Positions 42,020 through 52,107 of a DNA stretch of 64,000 nucleotides are shown here, one piece after another. This DNA is from Ilex aquifolium. Its lineage: Eukaryota > Streptophyta > Magnoliopsida > Aquifoliales > Aquifoliaceae. Location of the stretch: assembly GCA_951799425.1 (NCBI GenBank), contig OX637410.1:5332001-5396000 (forward strand). The letters run 5' to 3'. Position numbers and translations under genes: made by a program. The notes beneath the pieces were generated by a model that did not search any database, was not told where the DNA came from, and saw only the letters and a program-made list of their open reading frames with translations. Position 1 is the stretch's first letter; every line of letters begins with the position of its first letter.

Positions 42020-43319
42020 TGATTATCACTTAAAATTAGCATTTTACTATGTCGTTTTAAGACTAATTGTACTTTGATGGAATTTAAGTGATGTCATTTC
42101 AGGCCCTAAACTGAACAAGGACTCAAGAACAACAAGTATCACACTTGAATGTAACACCAGCACATTAGGGCACAAAATTGGAGAAGCTTGGAGCACGGCC
42201 AGAACGTTCGAACGCCAACTCACGTTCGAACGTCCACATTGAACTGTAGCAGACCTGACTGCTGAGAGAAGGCGTGTTGTAGCTAGGAAAGAAGACTCTA
42301 AAGCTCTGAGGCACTTGAGTGTCATGTTCGAACGCCAACTCACGTTCGAACGTGCACTCGAGTTGATTGAAGACCAGACTACTTCATAGAGTGAGGAAAT
42401 GAACTTCACAGATGACCACAAGCCACTTGAGTGAGAAGGTCAAGCCACATCTGGCGTTCAAACGCCCATAATGCAAAGACAGAAGAAACGTTCGAACAAC
42501 ATACAACGTTCGAACGACCAGAAAGCAAAAACAGAGACAACCTTCGAACGCCAACTCACGTTCGAACGTTCTCCACAGACTGGCAGCAGAGTAGTTGGTT
42601 TTTCACTTGGACTTGGGCGGCATACACTATTCCTTCACCCCTTCTTGTCTCCTCCTCTTGCCTATAAATACTCCCATTGTTGGAAAGCATTGGGGACCAA
42701 GTAGAGAGGTTGATGGAGGCTTAGACTCCCACTCATATTGTAGATTTAGCTTACATTTCCTTGTATGAAGTAGTTATTTTAGAGATTAGTTTGGCTTTAG
42801 TCCAACATCTCTTAGCTTGTTATAAAAGTAGTTTTATGCTTATGCTTTCACTTACATGCATAGAAGGGAGTTAGTTCATCTTTTGGTTGAGGAAGCAACC
42901 CTCCATTCCTTGGTTGAGGAAGCCATCCTCCAAATGTGACTTGCTTTCTTCTACTTTTATTGTTTATGTACTTCACTTCCATTGCTTGAGCTTCTTTCTT
43001 TCTTAGAAGAGTGAAACACTTCCACTTTTCTAGAGATTTACCAAAGCCGTGAAGGGTGGAACGTGATTCACTCATTCTTTGTTAAAGATTGGCTCCTTGT
43101 TTATTGTTATTTCATTTTGTAAGTCCTCTACTTGGAGGGATGAGCATCACCCATTTTTCTAGCTTTACCAAAGCCATGAAGAGTGAGTAGTTTCTCATTC
43201 ACTCTTTAGTAAGAGGAGAAAGGCATATATAAATTATCCGGGAATTATATTTGTGCATTATTCTTATGCTTAACGTTTATTTCTCCTTGCTTATTGGATG
43301 ATTGATTGCATCTAGCAAA
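42020..43319 (+). repeat. C1 3' LTR, truncated
   Basis: It starts TGATTATCACTTAAAATTAGC and is cut at 'gcatctagcaaa' (43319), missing the last ~640 bp. It holds the CGTTCGAACG array (about 42203-42570) and TATAAATA at 42663-42670. By eye it differs from 58120-59420 at fewer than a dozen positions. Confidence 0.88.
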
Positions 43320-43412
43320 ACAAGTGAACTGAGCTGATTAGCACCTTAAAATATACAAAGTTTTGTGCTAATCACACCCCCCAACTTAGGTTTTGCTAGT
43401 CCCTTAGCAAAA
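43320..43412 (-). repeat. D2 3' LTR remnant, PPT and hairpin
   Basis: 43320-43374 is the first ~55 bp of the D LTR (minus strand, TGATTAGCACAAAACTTTGT...). The PPT CCTAAGTTGGGGGGTG occupies 43375-43390 and the hairpin TTTTGCTA/TAGCAAAA 43391-43412. The LTR is cut where it meets the C1 LTR. Confidence 0.85.
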
Positions 43413-43654
43413 AAAATTTCACTCCCTAGCACAACACAACGAATATAGTAACACATTCAATCAAAATCAACGACTATTCATTCAATCAATCAAAATGCAA
43501 TTAACAAGATGAAGATAAGTAAGATGGAACAATTGTGGGTTTATATTAATGTGAACGAAGTTGGAGTACAACATGGAGTAGGTCATTAAAAAGAACAAAA
43601 TAGCCTAATCTCTCATCCCAATTACACAAAATCCTATACTAACACAAGCACTCC
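43413..43654 (-). other. D2 spacer between PPT and accessory ORF
   Basis: AT-rich, 'caatcaatcaa'-like repeats as in D1 (8755-9020); no other feature. Confidence 0.45.
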
Positions 43655-44839
43655 TTACTCTTCATCACTCTCTTCATCATAACCCTCAGATTCTTCCTCT
43701 TCCTCAGACTCCTCATCATCTTCCGCTTCCTCATTTACCCTGGAGGTTGAAGGTGCAGTAGGAACTTCTGGGATGGGTCTCCCAGGGAATGTGTGCATGT
43801 ACATCTCTTTCATCATTGCCATCATTCCCTGAACCGAGGCTTCAATCCCATGCACTGTCGATTCTAGTGCATCAAGTCTCCTAGGGACTGAGCGTGCTGA
43901 AACAGGCTTGAATGGCATGGTGGGTGCATTCGGTACAAAGTCCTCATCAGAATCAAGCTGAGCACGCTCCCCACGACCCATAGCCTTCCTCTTCTGGCTA
44001 CTGGCCCTGCCTATGGCCCCAGTCTCGGGGGGAGTGAGCTTTTCTGATGCGTAGCCCTTAACCTTAAAATGGTCACACAGTCGGGTAACCAGGCTCCCAT
44101 ATGGCAGGTTAGTCAATGGCTTCTCTGTGATGGCAAAGTCTTTCATAACTTCCCAAATAACAAGGGCAAAATCAATTGTTTTGCCCGACACAACAGCATC
44201 TAGGATGGCCAGCTTTTCCTTGTTTGGTTTCTTTTCTGCAGCCCTTGGGAGTAGGTTATAATGAAGCAGTTTGTTGAGAACCCCATAAACATGCTTCAAC
44301 CCACCACTATGAACCACTCCCTTGAATTCAGTCGGATCCTCATACATCAAATCGACAAACTCCGCCTTAGTCTTAGCTCTACCCATGTTGTAGGGATAGA
44401 CAGGTGGGGAAGATGGAGGTCTCTGATAATTTCCAAGAAGGGTGGCTATGACGTCAGGGGTCACCGTAAATATCTTTCCCCTAACGTTCACTCTCAGAAC
44501 CTCCCCAACAGCAACCTCAACCAATTTCAACGAACGGTAGAACTCCCTCACCAATGCCAAGTTGTAACCCTCAACCTCCTTGAACCAGAAATGCATCCCA
44601 TGCCCCTCAATGATTTTCACAACGGGATGAATGGGGAAAAGGGACATTTTATCCAAAAAACGTTCACAGGTCACACCCTTACCATCGATCAACTGGCGTC
44701 GAGCATCCCTCTTAGCCCTCTTCCTCTGCTCCTCTGGGTCCTCACTTGACCCTTCGCCTCCTCTCTTCCGGCTAGAGGAGATCCTGGCAGGAGGGGAACT
44801 GGGCTCGGTTCCTGGTCCTGGCCTCTTAGTGCGAGCCAT
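43655..44839 (-). CDS. D2 accessory ORF: putative plant transposon protein
   Basis: An intact ORF of 394 residues from MARTKRPGPG at 44839. It has the same order as D1: a basic N-terminus (SSRKRGGEGSS, RKRAKRDARRQ), the core domain with VREFYRSL, NVRGKIFTVTPDVIATLLG and NLPYGSLVTR, a basic patch (SQKRKAMGRGERAQ), a heptad-like helix (RRLDALESTVHGIEASV) and an acidic C-terminus of about 30 residues. Most of the core is the same as in D1, which suggests it was kept under selection while the elements were active. It has no membrane segment. The internal palindrome array lies about 170 bases upstream, without the hAT insertion seen in D1. Confidence 0.85.
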   Translation of the reverse strand: MARTKRPGPGTEPSSPPARISSSRKRGGEGSSEDPEEQRKRAKRDARRQLIDGKGVTCERFLDKMSLFPIHPVVKIIEGHGMHFWFKEVEGYNLALVREFYRSLKLVEVAVGEVLRVNVRGKIFTVTPDVIATLLGNYQRPPSSPPVYPYNMGRAKTKAEFVDLMYEDPTEFKGVVHSGGLKHVYGVLNKLLHYNLLPRAAEKKPNKEKLAILDAVVSGKTIDFALVIWEVMKDFAITEKPLTNLPYGSLVTRLCDHFKVKGYASEKLTPPETGAIGRASSQKRKAMGRGERAQLDSDEDFVPNAPTMPFKPVSARSVPRRLDALESTVHGIEASVQGMMAMMKEMYMHTFPGRPIPEVPTAPSTSRVNEEAEDDEESEEEEESEGYDEESDEE

Positions 44840-44999
44840 TGAGTTTATCCGATGAGGGTTGTCCAAAGCAAGCAAAATCAAGGGAGGTTTTATGGATTGA
44901 GAGGGAAGGGGAGAGGGTTTTGGAATCTTGGAGTGTTTTCGAGTGAGGGAGAGAGAGATAGGGCAGGAATAGAAGTGGGGAAATGAAGGGTTTAACGCG

Positions 45000-45155
45000 G
45001 GGTTTAAATTAAAAGCCCTAAAATTTTTTTCGTGTCAGACAAATCGTACTGGTACCATACAGTACCGGTACTGAGTACCGGTACTTCGACTCCAGAAGGT
45101 TTGGCGTACCGATACTGAGTACTGGTACCATATCGTACCGGTACTGTTCTGCTTT
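45000..45155 (-). promoter_or_regulatory. D2 internal palindrome array and TATA-like site
   Basis: TACCGGTAC-type sites at about 45050-45090 and 45105-45150, with spacers 'actgagtacc' and 'cgtaccggtactgttctgc' that are also found in the D2 5' LTR array (57806-57835) but not in D1. A TATA-like TTTAATTTAAACC lies at 45002-45016 on the minus strand. Confidence 0.65.
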
Positions 45156-46970
45156 GTCTGACAAACTCCTCCTGTTGAGCATACCACCACTCCAATCCAG
45201 CTTAGGACCTTCTTAGACATTTCATCACATTACTTGTGACTCCAACTCCCTTCAAAAGATGTACTCCACTTATTTTCCACAATTTGATCCATCATGCCCG
45301 AGTTATTATCAAAATTGCAAAGTGATTTCAGACTTTGATGCATTCAACACACAGGGAATGGATTTCTATTCTTTAATCATCAAAATGAATATCCCAAAAT
45401 GCAAATACGGATTCAAACAACACACATAGTTCTAATCCTTTCCAAATATCAAAAACTTGAGCAATATTCCCTCATTCTTGCAAGCATGGAGTTATTTAAC
45501 AAATTTCTCAAATGATTGAACTAGGTTAAGATGAGCAAACCCATAGTTTTAGATACTAGTTTAAAGTATGCACCTACACATTCATTTTCAACTTGCGTGT
45601 GTGTGAATTAAACAAGTAATTTGAACAGTTACACAACAGGATTCACCTTCAAAAAACTGGACAATTTCAGCTTCAATGCAAAAACTCACCAATGGACACT
45701 CTTAAGCAATGAAATACACTCAATTTATCCTGGTATGCGCTCCATGTGTACATGTGAGATAGAGTCTTGTGTTCAAAACAAAGTGTGCTCACATGTAATC
45801 CAAAAATGAAGTTAATAGATGAAAATGAAGCGAACTTGGCATAGTCTCATGAACAGAATATTAGGACATTAGGTAGTAAGACTAATTCATCATTCCCTTT
45901 GAAATATGCACCTCCCAACTTCTCTAGATCACTTAGGACTTTAAGGGTTATAATGGGGCCTTGGGGTGGTGTCTAGGAAATGGAAATGAAGGATATAGGA
46001 TAACAAAGAGGGTTGTTCCGAGTGAGAGACTTTTATTCTAGAAAAACACTTCCCTTCCCTCTTCATGGGATTTTGATTCTCACCCCGTCACCACATTCTT
46101 TGTTCCTTTTTTTTTTTTTTTTTCCTTAACAATTTCCTTTTCTTTTTCTCTTTCTTTTCTTCTTTCACCCATTTTCTTCCTTTTCTTGGATTTTCATTCT
46201 TTTTCCATTGAACTCTTTGAGTTTCAGCATCATTTATCCCTTTTGTTTGGGTTTCCACCCCCCACTTCCTTTACTTTTTCAATCACTCATTTTTGCTTTT
46301 AGGAACAACCAAGGTAAGGTATATCTTTCTTGTTTTCATAGGCTTGGTCAACTGTGTGGCATAGAAACGAATTTCAAATAAGCTCAATCACGGCACTAGG
46401 GATAATATTTGCACAAGAAAAAGGGTAAAGACTCAAAATATTCAATGATGGCCTAAGATCACTTCCAGGTCCGCATGGGAGGGCATTGTATGTTAAAGAC
46501 AACTCAGTCTACTATCCAAATGCACTAACCAACACAAACATAATGAGACTATTGAACAACTTGACAAAAATATGTTCTTTGAGTAACTGTAAATTCCCTC
46601 CAAAAAAGTATTTGGCACTAAAGCTCTCAAGGGTCTTTACTCGTCTCCACTACTTATGTCAAGCTTAAGAACATGAATCCAATCCGTAAATTGCCAAAAT
46701 TACACATTCAAGAGTCACATACAGTTGAGTTCAAAAATCAATACCTAAATGATACTCATGCATAGGATCCACTTCCATAGAATACTCATGTGCACAAAGT
46801 TCACAACAAAGATCAACATCTCATCATACTCACACAAACACATCATGAAGGAATACAGATCAACAATTAGATATTTTTTTCATCAAAAAATTTTAAAAAA
46901 ATTCACCTATTTTTCACTAATGCAAGCAAAAATCAAAACATTCCAAACAACCTTGGTGTATCAAACAAAT
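45156..46970 (-). other. D2 conserved 3' non-coding region with purine tract
   Basis: Non-coding and collinear with D1 11761-13640. A purine-rich tract (minus strand) at about 46085-46210 includes a run of 16-19 A. Confidence 0.65.
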
Positions 46971-47014
46971 GGTGCACCTCACCCCCCAACTAGAATCATG
47001 CATTGTCCTCAATG
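46971..47014 (-). promoter_or_regulatory. Post-pol CATTG..CAATG motif with polypurine tract (D2)
   Basis: Minus strand CATTGAGGACAATG (47014-47001) then TAGTTGGGGGGTGAGG, as in D1. Confidence 0.6.
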
Positions 47015-47153
47015 CAACAAAAAGATATAGTATGCAATGGAAAACAATAAAAAGATAAGTAGGGTAAGAGAACACCTCGCAATTGCGCTTTCGACAAAAA
47101 CACCAATATCTGGATCAAAGAGAAACCAATCTATACAACCACATCAAGTGAGT

Positions 47154-49072
47154 TGATTCACACCAAATTTTGTATATTTTGTTGTGCAAATCATCTCGGT
47201 TTGAATTGATTTTTGGAGATTATATTGATGTGATTTGCGTTAATTGAGCACTTATTGGTAATTTGTGAGTTTTGCAGTTAAACAATGCAAATGTCGACTG
47301 TTTCAAAGCTTTGATGAATGGAGATGAGGGCTAACCTTGATTTTGAATTAAAAGGAGAAGGAAGCAAGAAGGAAGTAAAATCAATCAGCTACCGCAGAGC
47401 TACCGGTAGCCGATTGCCTCTGGAGTTGCAGCTACCGCAGAGCTACCGGTAGCCGATTGCCTCTGGAGTTGCAGCTACCGCAGAGCTACCGGTAGCCGAT
47501 TGCCTTTGGAGTTGCTACTACCGCACGACTACCGGTAGCCAATTGGTTCTGGGGTTTCAGCTACCGGTAGTCAGTGCACGAGCTACCGGTAGCCGAGGCT
47601 GTTTCATCTAAATTTCTGCTGGATTGTTTCTGTTGCTTCAAGGGCCCCACCATCTAGTCTCCCTCACTCCTCTGACTCGTTCAACATACAGAACATCCCT
47701 CCATGTCTTTCCTCTTGGACTTTGAAACCATGGCATTAATTGAAGAAAGAGAAAATGGGAGCTGCTGGGTGTGCAAACCTGCTCTGCACACCTCTGTCAT
47801 ACCCTGTCTGCTGCACTCCTAGGGAGACAGTAATCAGATGGGAGACTCCCTCCTCTCCAGAATGGGGAGTGGGGGAAAAAAGGGTTTTTCTCCATAGCAA
47901 AGAAAATTACACTAAGAAGGGAAGCTGGGTTGCAGAGGGATGCTGCACCTTCCTGGTCCAGGCCTTGCAGACTGTGCTCTGCTGCAGGGAGCTACAGGGG
48001 ATGACCAGGCACGTTTTTTAGAAACAAAAAGTTCTCCAAGGATGGTCATGAAGATTATTATTATTCAGCAGAAAAAAGATAGGTTTTTAGAGAGAGAAAC
48101 TCTGGGCGGAGAAGATGATGAATAGTAGTTTTTAGAGAGAGAAAGTTGTGATTTTTGCATTCTCTTCTACTGCACTGTCTTGTAATCTTGAGTAAGAATC
48201 TTAGTAGTTCATTGAATGCCATAAATGTTGTTTTCCCTTCATGTTTGGTTAGTTGAATGCTCTTTTAATATTTCACCATTAATGCTTCAAGTTCTTCATT
48301 TTCATAGCTATGTAATGGGTTTAAATGCAGGTTCTTTTAGCTCATAAATTCTTACACTTAGTAGCTTAGAAGTTCATAGATTTGCAATGCACTTCCATTA
48401 CATAGTCATTTCCATTCCAAGTATGAGTAGCTAAATCCTCTAGTTGGCAAGACCAAGAGGGATCTCCTTTGCGGATATCATTTCAACTCTTTCTCCTCTT
48501 TCCCTTTAGAGTCAAATGGTTCGTTTTGACCGGACATAAGATGGATGAGTCGATGAGTCTTTGATAAACCGTAGGCCTAGTCACGGTTTATGCTTAGATA
48601 CTCACCGATGTCATCCTCGGCTTTCCGTGATTCAAGCGTTCATTCATGCCCAATCGGAGGAGTGATTTGAGTTGAGGTGGTATACCCATTGGAGTGATCT
48701 CTTGGAATTGCCAACACTTGTTTTATCATTACATTTTCATTAGCATACACTTCACCAATCAACTCTCAAGACAAAAGATTTTACATTTCCGTTTTTCACC
48801 AAATCACTTCAATCTTGATTCACTACCTTCCCTGTGGATACGACCTTGGAATACTCTTCCAAGTAACTCACAACACACGAAAGTCTCCTTGCGATTGGGG
48901 AGCATTTTTGTGCACACATATCCCATATTTACATCTTCTCATTTCCCTTTCCTCATTGCCCTTTCTTTTGACACTATCCCTAGGGGAAGAAATTCTTCTC
49001 CCCCGTCCATACATTGCATACATTGAGGGATAGTAATTAGGGGTTAGGAAAGATATTGTTTTTGCTCAATCA
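47154..49072 (+). mobile_element. F: solo LTR inserted downstream of D2 pol
   Basis: 1919 bp, starting TGATTCACACCAAATTTTG and ending ...TTTTTGCTCAATCA, flanked by TGAGT (47149-47153 and 49073-49077). The downstream ~1.3 kb is almost the same as LTR G, including the U5 hairpin (48845-48863), while the first ~600 bp is different and carries a CTACCGGTAG array. Confidence 0.92.
47388..47602 (+). repeat. 43-bp tandem repeat with CTACCGGTAG palindromes in LTR F
   Basis: Two full copies and one variant of a 43-bp unit (start 'gctaccgcag', end 'tggagttgca') run from 47388 to about 47513, followed by two degenerate units to 47602. Each contains the 12-bp palindrome GCTACCGGTAGC or part of it. The TACCGGTA core is shared with the GTACCGGTAC arrays. 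Confidence 0.85.
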
Positions 49073-49141
49073 TGAGTGACATAAAATAAAATTGCCATAA
49101 TTAAGTAAAAGAAACTGTACAGTAGAAGGAATAATCCCTAG

Positions 49142-50374
49142 CTAACCCTCCATCAATTCCGAGTATACCGGGTCAACTAAATCCTCCTCCACCACTTGTC
49201 CCTCAAAACCCTCAAAGAATGGCTGGAGTCTTTGGCCATTGACCTTGAATGTTTGGCCATCTTTAGGGTTTGTGATATCTACCGCTCCGTTGGGGTAGGC
49301 CACCTCGACAAAATAGGGGCCATCCCAACGGGATCTTAGTTTTCCTTGGAACACGGAGAGACGAGAATTATACAATAGTACTTTTTGCCCGGGCTCAAAT
49401 GATTTCCGTGTGATGGAATTATCATGAAAAACTTTAGCCCGTTCTTTAGAAATTTTGGAACTCTCATATGCATCTCTTCGAATCTCTTCCAATTCATTCA
49501 GTTCCAACTTTCTCTGCTCCTCGGCCATTCTCAAGTTAAAATTCAAGGTCTTTATGGCCCAGTAGGCCTTGTGCTCCATTTCAACCGGCAAATGGCAAGC
49601 TTTTCCATAAACCAGCCGGTAGGGAGACATACCCAAAACAGTCTTATAGGCAGTACGGTACGCCCATAAGGCATCGGTCAATCTGACTGACCAATCCTTC
49701 CTGTTCGGGTTAACCATTTTTTCCAAGATATTCTTAATCTCCCTATTGGCTAATTCAGCTTGGCCATTGGTTTGTGGGTGGTATGCAGTGGATACTTTGT
49801 GTGTAACGCCATATTTAAACATTAATGATGCAAATGGCCTATTACAGAAGTGGGATCCACCGTCACTGATCATTGCACGAGGCATCCCAAACCTCGAGAA
49901 AATGTTCAATTTGAGGAATTTGACTACGACCCGGTGGTCATTAGTCTTGGTTGGGATTGCCTCTACCCACTTGGACACGTAGTCCACCGCCAGAAGAATG
50001 TACAAATTACCAAAAGACATGGGGAATGGACCCATGAAATCGATGCCCCAACAGTCAAATATTTCTATGATAAGGACGGGGGAAAGGGGCATCATATTTT
50101 TGCGGGTCACACTACCTAATCGTTGGCATCTGTCGCATGCCTTACAATATGAAACACAGTCTTTAATGAGAGAGGGCCAATAGAAACCTGACTGCAAAAT
50201 TTTGGCCGAAGTCTTCTTTGCTGAGAAATGTCCTCCACAAGCTTGGGAATGGCAGAATGCAAGGACGTTCCGTTGTTCATTTTCTGGCACGCATTTCCTC
50301 ATGACCTGATCTGGTAATATTTGAACAAATACGGATAGTCGAAGTAAAAATACTTCACGTCTGCCATGAATCAT
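49142..50374 (-). pseudogene. D2 integrase
   Basis: 410 open codons with the zinc-binding region [19 protein letters not shown]...CDRCQRLG, the core [32 protein letters not shown] and the catalytic Glu in QAELANREI, then [20 protein letters not shown] and the end at [12 protein letters not shown]. The true stop is at 49142. The apparent ATG is not a start; a one-base deletion near 50320-50374 breaks the frame from RNase H. Otherwise this is the best integrase in the window. Confidence 0.92.
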
Positions 50375-52107
50375 CTTTTATCCTCCAGGCTCCATTGTGT
50401 CGGTATTTGTCCTGTTGCAAGGTAATTACAAATGTCAGCATACCAAGGACAAACTGAATGGATTGAAAGTAAATGTTCATCAGGAAAAGAGTCGGGAATA
50501 GGAATATGCTCATTAGTCTTCTGCACCACCAGCCGGGATAAGTGATCCGCCACAACATTCTCAACTCCTTTTTTGTCTTTAATTTTCAAATCAAATTCTT
50601 GTAGGATGAGGATCTACCTAATGAGTCTTGGTTTCACATCTTGCTTAGATAACAAGTACTTCAAGGCAGAATGGTCAGTAAAGACAACAATAGGCGAACC
50701 AATGATATATGAACGGAATTTATCGAGAGCAAACACTACGGCTAGCAATTCTTTCTCAGTGGTAGTGTAATTCATTTGAGCCTCATTAAGTGTTTTGCTA
50801 GCATAGTGTATGACATGAGGTCGATTGTCCTTCCTCTAACCAAGCACTGCGCCAACCGCGTAGTCACTCGCGTCGCACATGAGCTCGAAAGATAGATCCC
50901 AATTGGGTGGTCGCATGATAGGAGGCGTGACAAGCATGCTTTTTAGTTTTTTAAATGATGCCTCACACTCATCCGACCACTCAAAGGGAATCTCCTTAGA
51001 CAGTAAATTGGTCAGGGGTCGGGCCAATGCGCTAAAATTTTGAATGAAACGGCGATAAAAACCTGCATGACCCAAAAATGACCGGATTCCCTTGATAGTT
51101 GTCGGCGTGGGAAGGTTGGAGATGGCCTCCACCTTGGATTTGTCAACTTCAATGCCCCTTGCCGATACTATGTGGCCCAATACGATTCCTTCCGTCACCA
51201 TAAAGTGACACTTCTCCCAATTAAGCACAAGATCCTTTTCTTCACATCTCTCCAATACTCTCTCCAAGTTCTCTAAACATCCATCAAAGGAATCACCAAA
51301 CACGGAAAAATCGTCCATGAAGACCTCCAAATTTTTTTCCACCATATCGCAAAAAATCCCCATCATGCACCGTTGAAAGGTCCCCGGGGCATTGCATAAT
51401 CCGAACGGCATACGGCGATAGGCAAAGGTGCCATATGGGTAGGTGAAGGTAGTCTTCTCTTGGTCCTCCAATGCGATCTCAATTTGGTTATAGCCAAAGT
51501 ACCCATCTAGGAAACAATAAAATAGGTGCCCTGCTACCCTTTCCAAGACTTGATCGAGAAACGGCATTGGGAAATGATCTTTCCGTGTGCAAGCGTTGAG
51601 CTTCCGGTAGTCGATGCAAACTCTCCATCCGGTAATGACTCTTGTAGGTATGAGTTCATTTTCCTCATTTTCAATCACTGTGACTCCGGATTTCTTTGGG
51701 ACGACTTGTGTGGGGCTTACCCATTTGCTATCCGCAATTGGAAAGATAATGCCCACATCAAGTAGCTTTAACACCTCATCCTTCACTACTTCTTTCATGC
51801 TCGGATTCAATCTCCTTTGAGGTTGTCGGGAGGTTTTAGCATCTTCCTCAAGATAGATGCGATGGGTGCAAATTATAGGGCTGATTCCCTTGATATCTGC
51901 AATAGTCCACCCGATCGCTCCCTTATGCTTTCTCAATACCCCCAAAAGCTTTTCTTCTTGTTCCATGGTTAGGGTAGAGCTAATGACTACCGGGGAAGTC
52001 TCATCATTCCCAAGATAAGCATATTTCAAATGTGCGGGCAATGGCTTCAATTCCAATTTTGGATTTTTCTCATCCGAAGGGAAAATTTTCTTCTCTTGTT
52101 TAGGTAG
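50375..52107 (-). pseudogene. D2 reverse transcriptase and RNase H
   Basis: RT is open from 52056 down to 50838 and includes [45 protein letters not shown] and the catalytic FMDDF. TAG at 50836-50838 replaces a Gln of the RNase H start (AVLG), and a further stop lies near 50612. RNase H continues to ADHLSRL near 50540. At the 5' side it is cut by solo LTR G at 52108, and the polyprotein resumes at 53936. Confidence 0.9.

Larger units (their letters stand above)
30744..43319 (+). mobile_element. C1: plus-strand C-family retrotransposon, truncated at both LTRs
   Basis: The order is 5' LTR remnant, PBS, gag, protease, RT, RNase H, integrase, CATTG/PPT-like motif, conserved hairpin block, ORF X, internal CGTTCGAACG promoter array, accessory ORF, conserved non-coding region, PPT, 3' LTR. 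Both outer ends are deletion junctions (with D1 at ~30744 and with D2 at ~43319), so no target duplication remains. Stops and frameshifts inactivate gag-pol, while ORF X is intact. Confidence 0.9.

Noticed and set aside
42047-42421. A 124-codon minus-strand ORF, identical in the copy at 58147-58521
   Set aside because: It lies across the LTR palindrome array; it is the same in both copies because the LTRs are nearly identical. The repeats translate into SxxSNVSWRSN-like strings with no domain.
42203-42570. CGTTCGAACG arrays as heat-shock elements (TTC...GAA), as in some heat-activated LTRs
   Set aside because: A heat-shock element needs a two-base gap between TTC and GAA; here the two halves abut. 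No nTTCnnGAAn series is seen.
47388-47602. Repeat-spacer pattern like a CRISPR array
   Set aside because: Plant nuclear DNA, no cas genes, and the spacers are themselves repeats; it is a tandem repeat in an LTR.
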